Of a stretch of 64,000 bases of DNA, positions 1 to 13,275 are shown piece by piece. Source of the DNA: Portunus trituberculatus (lineage: Eukaryota > Arthropoda > Malacostraca > Decapoda > Portunidae). Numbering within the stretch: the stretch's first letter is position 1; each line of letters opens with the position of its first letter. Location of the stretch: the NCBI RefSeq assembly GCF_017591435.1, contig NC_059299.1:11090723-11154722 (forward strand), in the 5' to 3' direction. The position numbers and the translations under genes were made by a program. Below the pieces are notes generated by a model. The model ran no database searches, was not told where the DNA came from, and worked only from the letters and a program-made list of their open reading frames with translations.

Positions 1-860
1 TCCTGACCCCAGTTTTGTATATTTCCAAAAATAAGTTATATTTCTCTTGAACCGTTAATGAGTTTTCCATCTCCTCCCAGTTTACGTTTTAAAATAGTTC
101 TTGAGATTCTCAATATCAGCCTTTCTGTAATTTAATCGGTCTCCTTTGTATGATTCATCTCTATCTTCCTTTCCTTCTTCTATATCCATCTCTAATATTA
201 CATGGTCACTCTTTCCCAATGGGCACTTGTATCTTATATCATCGTTAATTGGTATATCCCTTGTAAAACTAGGTCTAATCTTGCCGGCTCATCGTTTCCT
301 CTGAATCTTGTGTTTTCCTTTACTCTTTGGACCATCAAATTATCTATCATTAGGTTCAGGAATCTATCTCCCAGGCATCTTCCCCATACCACTTTCATAA
401 TTTTCCCAGTCTACCTCCTTACAGTTGAAATCTCCTACCAATATCACTTTTCTCCTTTCCTTAATGATTCTTGTAAGACTCCTTATTGTGTCATCTATCA
501 TGTCTCTATATTCTTGGTTAGTCCATGAGTTTGTTTTGGTGGCACATATGTTCCAATGATTGTTAACTCCTTTTTGTTAATATGCATCTTAACATACAGT
601 ATTTCTGATTTTCCTTCCCAAACTCCACTTGATTTACCACTATCTCCTTCCTTAACATCATCATGACTCCTCCTCCTCCTTTACCCACTCTGTCTCTCCT
701 CCATATATTATACCTTTTATCTATGTCTATTTTATTGCCTCATTTAACTTTGTTTCCACCAGGCATACAATATCTGGTTCTTCTTTCTTTATGTAATCTC
801 TTAATTCTAATTTACTAGATAAAATCCCATCTATGTTTGTATACATCATTTTTAATCTCT
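1..860 (-). pseudogene. Endonuclease N-terminal part of LINE A ORF2
   Basis: Minus-strand frames give MYTNIDGILSSKLELRDYI followed by EEPDIVCLVETKL. This is the opening of an endonuclease/exonuclease/phosphatase (EEP) domain of the apurinic type that nicks target DNA in LINE retrotransposition. The E of VETKL corresponds to the catalytic glutamate. The rest down to base 1 matches the endonuclease of copy 3, but stops and frameshifts break it, and the RT lies beyond the window. Expected to be inactive. Confidence 0.7.
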
Positions 861-1043
861 TGTTCTTATCATTTTTAGTTAAACTTGCTCCATTCTTTTC
901 TCTTCTTTCTCTTTTATATACCATTTCCTTATCCTGTCTCCTATAATTCTCCAAAAATGCCTTCTTCTCCTCCTCTGACCTTTCATTATTTTTTCTCTTG
1001 CTTCTGCCACCAGTTCATTGTGTCTCTTCCTTTCCTCCTCGTT

Positions 1044-1046
1044 TTA

Positions 1047-1094
<48 letters not shown>

Positions 1095-1110
1095 TGTATA
1101 TATATATATG
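1044..1110. repeat. (TA)n microsatellite inside LINE A ORF1
   Basis: About 65 bp of alternating T/A with a short interruption (ATTCTG). It sits between two parts of the ORF1 RNA-binding domain, so it expanded after insertion of the LINE. No Tigger-type CAG terminus abuts it, unlike the longer TA tracts at 19.8, 21.9 and 23.0 kb. Confidence 0.9.
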
Positions 1111-1119
1111 AGTTGCAAC

Positions 1120-1900
1120 CTTCTGTTTCTCTGATTTTCTAGTACTTCTTCTGCTGCTGCTTGTGATTTTAGTAATATCTTAATTGGTCTCACTGTTCCT
1201 TCTTGATATGGTCCCATTCTATGGATTTCTTCTACTTCCTCTTCTAAGTTCTGTCTATCCTCGTCATTCAGATGTTTTAGTAGGTCTTTTACTGATTTCA
1301 TTTCGTCTTTTTCCTTCTTGGTCTATATTTAACATTTTTTCTTTCAGTCCAAAAATAATTACACTCTTCTTTTTTCTGCAATTTCTCTTACTAAATTTTC
1401 TTTTTCTTGAGGACTCCTATCATTTTGCTTGTCATATTTTCATCTCTTTCTTTTAACTGTTCTTGAAATACTTCTTGAAATGATTCCTTGTCTTTCTTAT
1501 CTTGGATTCTCCATGCTTGTACTTCTTTTTAATCACGTCTTGTACTCTTTCTTCTTCTTTGTTAACTAGATCTTTTAGCTTTTCTTTTTCTTTCTCGGCT
1601 TTACCGAGTCCTTCTTCCATCAATTTCTTATAGTTCGCTATTTGGACTTTTAATTCTTCATTTTCGGTTCTTAGCCTAGTTTCGTTTTCTTCCACTCTTT
1701 TATCCTTTCTTTCAATTTCTGGAGCTCTTTATCCTGTTCTTCATTCTCTTTCATTCCCATACTCTCCTTTATCAATTTATCTAATTTACGTTCGATAGTT
1801 AAGACTCTATCAAATAGTGAAGTTTGCGCCGTATCAAAGCCTTCAAATTCTCCTCCTCCTCACCAACATTGTCATCATCAGCTTTCATTCTTTCCCTTGT
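1120..1900 (-). pseudogene. Broken ORF1 (RNA-binding coiled-coil protein) of LINE A
   Basis: Two stretches in different frames read as an ORF1 protein. The upstream one (about 1453-1695) is a charged heptad-like coiled coil (EENETRLRTENEELK and onward). The downstream one (about 1120-1301) carries the segment VRPIKILLKSQAAAEEVL, which resembles the RNA-binding core of L1/CR1-type ORF1 proteins. Such proteins bind their own RNA and form the retrotransposition particle. Right after this core the frame enters a TA microsatellite that has replaced part of the domain; sense resumes at about 1040 with residues like ERKRHNELVAEA. Family assignment is inference; the breaks are directly visible. Confidence 0.6.
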
Positions 1901-2064
1901 CACATACCTGCATTTAGATGGAATATCTTTCTCACTAATTATTATTTAACACTGTATTCATGAAAAAAATGAGTCCACACTTATCGCCCAGGCCACTGTA
2001 AACCCAAACAAAGGTAGTGAAGATCAGCTGATTCTCGGAGCGACGGTATTGCGTCCTTCCTCTG

Positions 2065-2065
<1 letters not shown>

Positions 2066-2096
<31 letters not shown>
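2066..2096. repeat. (TG)n tract, the CA tail of LINE B
   Basis: Fifteen TG units. On the minus strand this is (CA)n directly after two copies of a short motif, AATTAGGTAAATAC, that ends LINE B. The same TAGGTAAATACACAC-type end is seen next to the SINE at 23.73 kb, and a related TTTACCTAGTTG end at 18.83 and 39.95 kb. Confidence 0.85.
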
Positions 2097-2098
<2 letters not shown>

Positions 2099-2129
2099 TT
2101 ACCTAATTGTATTTACCTAATTGTAACAT

Positions 2130-3754
2130 ACGGAAAAGAGCTATGCTCGTACTGTCCCGTCTCCATATCTACTAATGTCCAGCTTTTCTTAAAATCATGA
2201 ATATTCCTTGCGTTGACCACTTCCACGTCTAAACTATTCCATGCTTCCACCCTTCTATGAGGGAAGCTATATTTTTCACATCTCTCCTATAAGTGGCCAT
2301 TTTAGTTTTTCCCATGCCCTCTCGACATTCTTTCATTCCACATACACAGATCTTCCCTATCCATTTTTCCATGCCAATCATCACTCTGTATATTGCTATC
2401 AGGTCTCCCTTTCTTCTGTTTTCCAGGGTCGGAAGTTGCATTCTGTTCAGTCTGTCTTCATAAGTCAAATCTCTTAAGTCAGGCACCATTTTGTTGCAGC
2501 CCTCTGTACTTTCTCTAGTTTCCTTATGTGTTTCTTTAAGTTCGAGCCCACTGTATTGTTGCATATTCAAGCCTTGGTCTTATCATTGCAGTAATTATTT
2601 TCTTCATCATTTCTTCATCTAAATATACGAACGCCACTCTTATGTTCCTCAATAAGTTCAATACTTCTCCAATTATTTTGTTTATATGTCTCTCTGGCGA
2701 TAGGTCATTGGTAATTGTCACCCCAAGGTCTTTTCTTCATGACTGGTTTTATGTCTTCATTTCCTATCTTGTACATACTCCTGATTCTTCTTTCACTCTT
2801 GCCAAACTCTAATTTCTTGCATTTTGTCGTGTTGAACTCCATTTGCCATGTACAGCTCCATTTCCATATTCTGTCCAAGTCTTCCTGGAGTAGTTCGCAA
2901 TCTTTGTCACATCTCACTTTTCTTAACAATTTTGCATCGTCTGCAAATAGGCTCACATAACTGGACACCCCATCCACCATGTCATTTATGTAGACCCAAA
3001 CATTACTGGTGCCAACACTGATCCCTGTGGAACTCCACTCTCCACCAAGCCCCATTCTGATGGTCTGTCCTTAATTATTGTTCTCATTTCTCTTCCTACC
3101 AAAAGTCTTCCATCCATTTTAGTAAACTGCCATGCACTCCTCCTACCATTTCAAGTTTCCAGATCAGTCTCCGGTGTGGTACCTTATCAAAGGCCTTTTT
3201 TAAATCCAGATATATTCCATCAGCCCAACCATCTCTTTCCTGTATTACATCTATCACCCTCGAATAGTAACATATCAGGTTTGTCGTGCATGAACGCCCT
3301 TTTCTAAAACCAAATTGACACTCACAAAGTATGTCATTTTTCTCCAAGAAGTCTGTCCATCTATTCTTCACCACCCTCTCACACATCTTAGCTACCACAC
3401 TTGTAAGTGACACTGGTCTATAGTTCAATGGGTCTCTCTTGTTACCTGATTTATAAATTGGGACAATGTTAGCTCTTTTCCAGTCTTGGGGCACTACACC
3501 TTCCCTTAATGAGGCATCAATTACTTCACAAACTTTTTCTGCCAGTTGCTCCTGCATTCTCTTAAAATCCATCCTGATACCCCATCAGGTCCCACAGCTT
3601 TTCTCACTTCTAAACTCCCCATCATATTCTTGATCTCCTCCACAGTTACTTGAAACTCCTTCATAATCCCTTTCTGTTCCATTACCAGTGGTTTGTCAAA
3701 AGCAGTCTCCTTTGTGAATACCTTCCGAAAGCATCCATTCATAGCCTCTGCCAT
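2130..3754 (-). pseudogene. LINE B reverse transcriptase and C-terminal domain (broken)
   Basis: Successive frames at 3754-3521, 3572-3096, 3055-2705, 2721-2536 and 2570-2229 read as one CR1-type RT. They hold KAVGPDGVSGWIL, NYRPVSLTSVVAKMCERVV, QFGFRKGRSCTTNL, YLDLKKAFDKVPHRRL and SLFADDAKLL (the catalytic FADD), then the tail segment PDLRDLTYEDRLNRMQL. The expected PQGS block is lost in the break near 3055-3096. RT copies LINE RNA at the nicked target. Broken by frameshifts. Confidence 0.85.
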
Positions 3755-4099
3755 TTCCTGGGATCCTCACTGCATACTCCATTTACTTCTAAACTTTCAA
3801 TACTTTCTCTATTTTTGATGTTGTTGTTCACATGTCTGTAAAAAGCCTTGGTTGGTCTTTACATTTATCAATTATATCCTTTTCTTGTTTCTTTCTTTCT
3901 TCTCTTCTAATCAACACATATTCATTTCTTGCTCTTTTGTAACTTTCCCACTGCTTAATCCGTCTTTTCCTTCTCCACCTCTTCCATGCATCCTCTTTTC
4001 TTGTTCTAGCCTTTTCACATCTATCGTTAAACCAGTCCTGCTTTCCAACTTCTATGTTGTCTTATTGGTACAAATTTTTCTCACCTTCTTTGTATATTT

Positions 4100-5003
4100 T
4101 TATAAATTCCTTCCACTTTTCATTTGCTCCTTAGCACTCTTGAATTTCATCCAATTTGTCTCTTGAAAGAATTTCTTTAGGTTTCCAAAATCTGTCTTGG
4201 CATAATTCCATCTTCCCACTTTATATTCTTCATTTCTTCTAGATTTCTCTTCATCTATCACCTTGAACTCCAAAACTGCATGATCACTCTTTGCTAAAGG
4301 GCACTCCACCCTCATCTCCTCAATGACCATTGGCTCTGTACTAAAGACCAAGTCCAGTCTTGACGATGCTCCCTCTCCTCCAAACCTAGTATCTTCTTTG
4401 ACCCACTGAGTTAACACATTTTCCATTGCCAGTGTCAATAGTGTATTTCCCCATGTTGTCTCTGATCCTTCCATTGACCAGTCCTCCCAACACACCTCTT
4501 TACAATTAAAATCTCCCATCATTATAGTTCGTTCACAGCCACCCAACATTTCTTCCAGACATGTTCCTGTATCTCTTATCATTTCTTCATATTCCTGTAC
4601 TGACCATGCATTTGTCTTAGGTGGTACGTACACCACTATGTAGTGCCTCTTTTTCCTTCATTAGTTTCTGCTCTGATCTTTAGCACTTCTGCCTTTCCCA
4701 TACCTTCTTTCACTTGATCCACCTTTATATCTTTTTAACCAGCAACATCACTCCTCCTCCCATCTTACCTACTCTATTTCTTTTCCAAACATTATATTTC
4801 CCTTCTCCAACCATCATCAGGTCTTCTCCCTCTCTCAGTTTTGTTTCAGTAAGACCCACAATATCTGGGTTCTTGTCTCTCAAGTAATCGTTGAGTTCTA
4901 AAATCCCCGATATCACTCCATTTATGTTGGAATACATTACATTCCGCTCATACGTAAGTTTCTTTAGTCCTTTCTTACTGTACTTTTCTGGGTTATGAAC
5001 CAC
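4100..5003 (-). pseudogene. LINE B endonuclease domain (broken)
   Basis: Two frames. The N-terminal part (4725-5003) has MYSNINGVISGILELNDYL, then PDIVGLTETKL with the catalytic glutamate and VGKMGGGVMLLV. The C-terminal part (4100-4636) has MMGDFNCKEVCWEDW (the GDFN motif), SRLDLVFSTEP and AKSDHAVLEF (the SDH motif). These are the three hallmark blocks of the AP-type endonuclease used to nick target DNA. A frameshift near 4640-4725 separates the halves. Confidence 0.8.
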
Positions 5004-5008
5004 TTCCT

Positions 5009-7247
<2,239 letters not shown>

Positions 7248-7502
7248 TGGCACATAAGTGGAGACAGACACTGCCAACTCCTCTGACACTCTTTGTGACG
7301 TGACACTCAGTGTAGTGCAGTGCGTGAATAGTGCTAGTGAAGTGAAACGAATAGTGCTCCATTTACATGCTGACCATCTTGTATATTATCTATTTTTAAG
7401 TCTTGTAAATATTGTAGAGAAATAGATTGTAGTACCCTTAGAATAGGTAGCACACGACAGTGCGCCTTTGGGTACATGTTCCTTTGTATAAAGTTTTGTT
7501 TA

Positions 7503-7508
7503 AATAAA
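7503..7508 (+). promoter_or_regulatory. AATAAA at the 3' end of LINE F
   Basis: AATAAA runs directly into a poly(A) stretch (to 7522) and then a GA microsatellite (7523-7549). It marks the 3' terminus of the LINE copy; the GA run probably grew from the tail or was the target site. Confidence 0.6.
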
Positions 7509-7581
7509 AAAAAAAAAAAAAAGGAGAGAGAGAGAGAGAGAGAGAGAGGGAGACTTTCCTCCTCCCTTGAGTCCCTTCCCT

Positions 7582-7799
7582 TCATGGTGGGATAGCATGT
7601 GGGCTTTTCATGGGAATTTATGGGCAAAAGGGGGATACTTTTTGGGGTACCTCCTATCTGAAAGCCCATCCACTAGGAAACCGTTGCCCCGAGTGAGGAA
7701 GCCTAACCTACACTCAGACCGCGGACAGCATTCGAACACGTGCACTTGGAGAACCCTCGGACCCCAAAGCACGCATGGTTCCACTGTACCACGGCGGCC
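7582..7799 (-). mobile_element. tRNA-derived SINE, family S1, copy 1
   Basis: About 218 bp, read on the minus strand. The head at 7799 resembles a tRNA gene with an A box (TGGTACAGTGG) and a decayed B box (TGTTCGAATGC). A body follows with the phrase TCACTCGGGGCAACGGTTTCC. It is about 85-90% like copy 2 at 42134-42335. Such elements are transcribed by RNA polymerase III and moved by LINE enzymes. The parent tRNA cannot be named securely. Confidence 0.75.
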
Positions 7800-8160
7800 A
7801 CTACTCAATCACAGGCTTCTTTTCAAACCCAGCTGCAGAAGTGACCAATGAATGTGTACTGCAACCTATTTAGAGAAATGATTACCCTAAACTTTCTGCA
7901 ATGTACGAGAGAATAATATTTTCTACAAAAGTGGAGATCTGATGCATTATCATCTTATCATGCTTCAGGAAGTCACCATTGAATAAACAATCATGTGTGA
8001 AAATTTCATGTCAATCAGATGAAAACAAATAGCAAACTAAGGAGGAAAGTATGAAAAATCTTTAGTAGCAAATATCTCAGAGTTCTTTTTATGCTTCAAA
8101 ATTTTTTACAAAACCAGGTAAAAACTCTGATCGACTTTTGTTTGGTATCATTTCAAACTA
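7800..8160. other. Unassigned AT-rich stretch
   Basis: No open frame, structural RNA or recognisable repeat between the SINE head and the TA that flanks the Tigger-like element. It ends with TA at 8159-8160, the insertion target of the next feature. Confidence 0.6.
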
Positions 8161-9288
8161 CAGTAAGGTCCCGAGTTACGTCAGAGTTACGTTCCTGAAA
8201 CATGACGTAAGTCGATTTTGTACGTAACTCGAGTTTTTGTACTTTCAAAGCATATTATCGAGTTTTCAACCAATAATTTTTTATGGTTATTCAGGTAAGT
8301 AAAAGGTTATATTGTTATATTGGTATATTACTTACAACTATGTAGGAATATATTGATTAGGGCCGCGAACGCAAAGGACTGCAGGTTGCCGAGAGGGGCG
8401 GCCTGAGGCTGCCAGGAGGGTGGGCAGGTCGAATGTTGTGACACCCAGGGCGGACAGCTGGGAGCTTTGTGGAGTGCGGTAGGAGTACAAGCGTTATATA
8501 AGTAAAAGGTTATATTGTTATATTATTTACAAGTATGTAGGAATATGAAACACAAGCTTGTTTTTGTTGTTGATTAGGGCATGACGAAGGACTGCATGTT
8601 ACCAGAGGGGTGGACGCCTGAGGCCGCCAGGAGGGTGGGCAGGTCAAATGTTGTGACGCCCAGGGCAGACAGCTGGGAGTAGAAGCGTGGGCAGCGGGGC
8701 AGGAAATACAATAGGAAAGGGCAAAAGGCATCAGCAGACAAGCGCAGACGGTGCAAGTGAGCTGCGAGTGTCGTGTGGCCCAGGCGAAGGCTCCGGAGTT
8801 GTTATTGCTGTGATAGGTGCGTGAGCCCTCAAGGTCGTCAACCTCCCCGTTGTCATGGTAACGGGCTTCCCATTTTCTTCTTCCCTCACTTACACACAGC
8901 TGCTGCCTCCCTTCTCATGTCTTTTAATCATGTCCATTTTTTCTTGTAGCGTAATGGTTTTCCTTTTCTTAGCATCACTGCTATTACTCAGGAGTTTTCT
9001 TTTTGGTGCCATTGAGCAAGATACTAAGATAGTCAGATGTAGGAACACTCTTGCCAGGGGCGACAGTGTGGTGGAACTGAGGTACGTAGAGTGTTATTGT
9101 ATTCAAGCATGAGGTGGGCGGTGTGGTGGATAACCACTAGTGACGCCTAGCGGCCAACAATAACAATAAACCCCACGCTTTACGATTTATAAATTTTCAA
9201 TTTTTTAAATCTTAAATTGCCTTATAGTGGACTGACGTAAGTGCGAGTTTGACATAACTCGAGACCGACGTAACCCGGGACCTTACTG
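8161..9288. mobile_element. Non-autonomous pogo/Tigger-like element T1 (1,128 bp)
   Basis: The left end CAGTAAGGTCCCGAGTTACG and the inverted right end (reverse complement CAGTAAGGTCCCGGGTTACG) match at 19 of 20 bases, and TA lies on both sides (8159-8160, 9289-9290). TA duplication plus a CAG start is the pattern of pogo/Tigger elements of the Tc1/mariner superfamily. A subterminal inverted motif (ACGTAAGTCGA / CTGACGTAAGTGCGAG) lies behind each terminus. No transposase frame is visible, so it would need a partner transposase. Confidence 0.85.
8298..8681. repeat. Two-unit tandem duplication (about 200 bp) inside T1
   Basis: Unit 1 (about 8298-8465) and unit 2 (about 8500-8681) both run from AAGTAAAAGGTTATATTGTT through GGACTGCA, CCAGGAGGGTGGGCAGGTC and GACAGCTGGGAG. 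Unit 2 has an extra CACAAGCTTG segment. The copies are diverged by substitutions and small indels, so the duplication is not recent. Confidence 0.75.
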
Positions 9289-9391
9289 TATAACAAAAAT
9301 ACAACTTTTTGTTGGAATTAGATTTTTTATTATGTCAATAAAAAGAACAAAATAAAAGAAAGGAAAACAAAAAAGAGGCAGGCAGTTCCAC

Positions 9392-10020
9392 TCACACTTT
9401 AGTCCTTGGCTCGGTTAGAGTCAGACTCATTGTGAAATCCAAGTTATCAGGGTTGGAGTTATCGAGGTTCAACAGTACTCCCTGACAGCTCTGACTGGAC
9501 GTAAAAGCTTCTGAGTCGCCAATGTACTTCGTAAGAGCAGGAATGGTGAAGTCTGAGTGAGAGTCATCACCTGGGACTTGAGTTTTCACAGAAATTCAGA
9601 AGCTAGAGAAAGTCACAGAAGACCAACCCTTAGAGTGATGAACTTCTGCTGATAGCCCATGCAGTTCGTTAATGTGGCAAGCAGATGCTAAAGCCAAAAG
9701 AAAAGAAGACTTTAGTGCAACATCCCTCAATGAAGCCAAACGAAGAGGCTCATAAGGGGACTTCATTAAGGAACGTACAACTAAGGATAAATCTCACGCA
9801 GGAATGAATGGTGAACGAGGAGCCAACTTGGCAAAGCCTTAAAACAGAGCTGACATCCCAATCCTGTCAAGATATCCAAGCCAGCCTGCCAGAAAATTGG
9901 GACCAAAGCTGAATGATAGCCCCTAATGGACGCCAAGGACAAATGCATTGTGTCCCAAAGAAAAAGAAAAAAAAGTATGCTAAGTTCATTACAGAGACCA
10001 AGTGAGGATGACAACTCCTC
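9392..10020 (-). pseudogene. DIRS-2 tyrosine recombinase remnant
   Basis: Minus-strand segments give PYEPLRLASLRDVALKSSFL, LALASACHINELHGLSAEVH and FTIPALTKYIGD, the core of DIRS tyrosine recombinases. In active relatives the SARRRSELHAL-type segment carries the first catalytic arginine; here it reads SACHINELHGL, so that arginine is gone. The segment with the HxxR motif and the catalytic tyrosine lies past the truncation. Such enzymes join circular cDNA into the genome. This copy cannot be active. Confidence 0.7.
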
Positions 10021-10338
10021 GATTCAAATCAACCACATAAGACAGACCACTTTGCCTGTGATAGACTCTGACAGAGGACTGTGTGACTGGATGGGCCATA
10101 AATCTAGCAGCCTTCCATGAAAAGCCTCTCTTTCAGAGGAGATGCTGGTGTCTCCACACAGGTGAAGTGCTCCTGGAGACTTGTGAAAAAGATGGCGATG
10201 AGGCTGGCAGTACAGAGAGGCCCATGGAGGCAACACTCGAGGATAGTCCACTAGCAGACTCAAAAGCAGAGAAAACGAGTCTGCCTGATGCCACCGCGGA
10301 GCAATCGGAGTCATGTGAAAACAAACAAACTATCTCAT

Positions 10339-11944
10339 TCAAACCAGCACCCATCGAATCAGAGAGAAGGGAGAAAAGGTGTACAGATCCAAGTCCTCCC
10401 ATGGAAAGGCAAACACGTCCTCTTTCCAAACTCTCAGGTCGAGCAGTGGAGACACATACAGAGGTAACTGGTGATTAAAGGCAGTTGCAAACAGATTCAC
10501 CTGCAGTGCACCCCACACCTGAAAGACCTGCCTATACAATGCTGGATGTAATGTCCGCTCTAACCCCACACACTCATGACTGAATATGTCCGCCACTGCA
10601 TTGCACCGTCCCGGCACAAACCTGGGGCAAAAAGAGACTGAGTTATCCTCACACCACCGAAGAATGTCCCCCACCAGACCCGACAGAGACTCAGACTGAG
10701 TGTCCCCCGAGTTCCGTAAATAGGCCACCACTGTCGAATTGTCTGACATGAGACACCACCGTGCCCGACAACTCCCACTGAAAGGACTGCAGAGCCCAGA
10801 AAACAGCCATCATCTCCAGGTGATTGATGTGAAACCTCTGTTCCTGTAGAGATCACAGCCCTGAGACAAGAGAGTCTCCCAAATGAGCACCCCAACAATG
10901 AAGGGATGCATCAGAAAACAGAGACTGTTCCAGAGGTGCCATCATAAGGGAGCTCCCTTGAGCAGATGAACTGGATCCATCCACCAGGAGAGGTCTGCTA
11001 GACACAGTTGGGAAGGAGGAACCCGTTACCAGGGTGGGTCCAACACTGCCTCCCAGTGTTTCTTCAGGCACCACTGAAGGAACCAAGAGCATACCTGGCC
11101 GCCCAGGACCAGCTTCTCCAGGGGAGCCAGATGACCCAGGAGTGACCTCCATAGAAACACCATAGGGGCTCTGTCCTCTAGAAAATTCTGTGCCACCGAT
11201 AAACACTGGCAGGCCCTTTCTGGCAATGGAAAAACCAGAGCCCTCACTGAATCCAGCACCATGCCCAGGTACTGCTTCCTTTGCTGGGTACCAGGTCCGA
11301 TTTGGGCAGATTGATCTGAACATCCAACTGAGCACACAGCTGCAAAAATCCCGGATGACACCTATGCACCCCTGGAGAGTAGTCCCTGTGACCAACCAAT
11401 CATCCAGGTAACAGTGCAGGGAGATATTGTGTCGATGAGCCCATGAAAACACTGGAGCCATCATCTTGGTAAAGACCTGCGGTGAGGTGGCCAGGCCCAA
11501 AAAAAGAACTCTGAACTGAAAAACCTTGCCTCACCAAACGATTGGAACTTGGAAATACATGTCCCTTAGATACAGAGACACTATGCAATCTCCCATATTC
11601 ATGGATTCCAAAACTGACACTACCGTCTCCATCCAGAAGAGGCTGACCACTAAAAACTTGTTCAGAGCTGAGAGGTCAAATGCAGGTCTACAACTACCTG
11701 TTACCTTGGAAACAAGGAACTGATGAGTATAACGTTCTAGCTTGCCCACAACAAACTCTGTGGTCTCTTTGGCATACATGTCCTGCACCACTAAGTCCAA
11801 GGTCACATGACGATCCGACCCTTCTGTACAACTCACAAACTCAATTAGTCTGGCAGACAAAGGAGGGGGATGCAGAAAGGGGAGGACATACCCATAATGC
11901 AGAGTCCCCTGTCTGCCCTTTTTATCTTGCTGCCCCGGGTGCAA
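10339..11944 (-). pseudogene. DIRS-2 reverse transcriptase and RNase H (broken)
   Basis: The N-terminal RT part (11531-11944) has HQFLVSKVTGSCRPAFDLSA and GDCIVSLYLRDMYFQVPI, where the catalytic aspartate block DLKDAY has become YLRDMY. The middle (10853-11500) has MGLATSPQVFTKMM and the catalytic LHCYLDDWLV. The RNase H and tail part (10339-10749) has SDNSTVVAYLRNSGDTQSES, FVPGRCNAVADIFS and QLPLYVSPLLDLRVW. Frames change at about 11500-11530 and 10750-10850. The role would be copying DIRS RNA into cDNA. Confidence 0.85.
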
Positions 11945-12040
11945 TGGCTGAACCCCGAAAACAAGAGGCTAACCCCTGCACCACAGAAGAGAGTGCATGT
12001 TACTGAGAAGCCAAGTGCTCATTGTCCTGCACCCTGGCCA

Positions 12041-12640
12041 TCACAACTGGGTCAAATAGCATGTCAGAAAAGGGAGAAGAAGCTGGTGATTCTCATTGTC
12101 AGGAAAGGAGCAAGGCAATGACTTGACTACCGTCTGCCTCCATAGCATAAGGAGTCTACAACGTAGCTCCTCAGCAGAACGAAGAATGTCCTTATTAGCA
12201 CCAGTACCATCTCGACCTCGGGACCAGTAGCACCAGCTGCTCCAGCTTTGCCTGGCCTCTGCATAGTCCAAATCATACCTGTGAATCAGGAGACTGGAAA
12301 CCAGAGAAGGGGGAAACCCTAAGAAGAGGAAAGAAAGAGGGAAAGCCAGCCCAATGTCTCCTCCATCATACACATGTGTCTATGCAGCTGTGATGAAGGG
12401 GAAGATTTACGCTTACTGGAAGAAGCCTTCACTCCTCTCAGTACGGTCTTTAATACTATACAAGACGTAGAAACTGGTCATGGGAGAAAGGCTTGCAGCA
12501 ATCACAAAGTGAAGCAAGGCTACAAGACACCTCCCTACATGACAGACACTCCCCATGAGGGTCCACTGTAAATGACAATAAGGAACGAGAATACTTCACA
12601 CACTTATGTGGTATAATAACACACTTCTTCCCTGTAGAAG
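12041..12640 (-). pseudogene. DIRS-2 gag-like remnant
   Basis: A cysteine-rich stretch (about 12480-12640) reads VDPHGECLSCREVSCSLASL followed by CDCCKPFSHDQF. It resembles the DPHxxCxxCRG...CDEC block at the start of gag-like proteins of this DIRS group, recalled from family knowledge. Farther on (12041-12373) an open frame contains SAEELRCRLL and VVKSLPCSFPDNENHQLL with no recognised fold, plausibly the gag C-terminus. Frames are interrupted. Position directly upstream of the RT supports the assignment. Confidence 0.5.
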
Positions 12641-12660
12641 ATTGACAAACCAAGGAGCAA

Positions 12661-13275
12661 CGAAAGGCTAATCCAACTGCTGCTGAAAAGAAAAAAAACA
12701 ACAAGCTGATAAAAAAAAGATGAGCCGAAGGCATGTAATCCCTGTGACAGCAAAGAGGCGAATGAGGGAACTGACTTGATGGGTGGTACCTGGGAGTAGA
12801 AAACTGGCTGAGTGTCTTCTCAAGAAAACAAGAAAGGGCACCTCAAGTATTTCTTTCATTTCTTTTCTCAAGCTGTTAGACATGGTGTAAGTTTGCTCTG
12901 GAATGGTGGGGTTTAAGCAATAATTAATAATTATGGGTAGTAGTAATTGTAATAACAAAGCATATTTCTGTTATTGCGTTAAAATTTACTTTGCAATTTA
13001 GCAGAGTTGCAATGGGAAAAGTTGCAGTTGGAAAGTTGCAAGTTGCACTAGGGTATCCAAAAATAGTCACTAAGTTGGAAGTTGCACTGGGATGTGCAGA
13101 AAAAGCTGTAAAGTCACATTACACAGGAATGGCCAAAAAATAGCTACAAGGTTGAAGTTGCACATGATAAATCAAAGTTGTGCCCAGCTCTCCATACATC
13201 TGGGGCTGCACTGTAAGATGATAAATGTGGACATGCTGGAAGAGGCTACATAACAACTGGTCATAATACAAAATA
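12661..13275. other. Unassigned spacer with dispersed AGTTGCA motif
   Basis: No gene seen. Between about 13000 and 13190 the motif GTTGCA/AGTTGCA occurs about eight times at irregular spacing, mostly in the same orientation. It resembles a decayed minisatellite. The stretch ends at TA 13274-13275, the target of Tigger-like element T2. Confidence 0.5.

Larger units (their letters stand above)
1..2065 (-). mobile_element. CR1-like LINE, family A, copy 1 (5' part; runs off the window)
   Basis: Non-LTR retrotransposon read from about 2065 down to base 1. It holds a 5' leader, a broken coiled-coil ORF1 and the start of the ORF2 endonuclease. Bases 1-1000 match, in the same order, bases 41940-43040 of copy 3, so both belong to one family; copy 2 (18817-19763) supplies the 3' end. 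The 5' end abuts the CA tract that forms the tail of LINE B, so A and B lie head to tail on the minus strand. Assignment to the CR1 group rests on the ORF1/ORF2 layout and on RT motifs seen in the sister copies. Frames are interrupted, so this copy is dead. Confidence 0.8.
2097..5003 (-). mobile_element. CR1-like LINE, family B
   Basis: Nearly all of ORF2 of a second CR1-like family on the minus strand: endonuclease (5003-4100), reverse transcriptase (3754-2536) and C-terminal region (to about 2130), then a short 3' end with two AATTAGGTAAATAC motifs and a CA tail. ORF1 is absent, so the copy is 5'-truncated or was broken at the TG tract at 5011-5088. It differs from family A in sequence but shares the RT and EN layout and the 3' tail style. 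At least six frame breaks make it non-functional. Confidence 0.85.
9381..12660 (-). mobile_element. Decayed DIRS-type retrotransposon, family 2
   Basis: Read from about 12660 down to 9381 the order is gag-like, reverse transcriptase, RNase H and tyrosine recombinase, the DIRS gene order. All domains are broken. The sequence type (YLDDW in RT, QLPLYVSPLLD after RNase H) is distinct from the intact DIRS at 30.7-35.6 kb, so two DIRS families are present. No terminal or internal complementary repeats were recognised. The 3' side is cut near 9381, about 90 bp from Tigger-like element T1. Confidence 0.8.
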
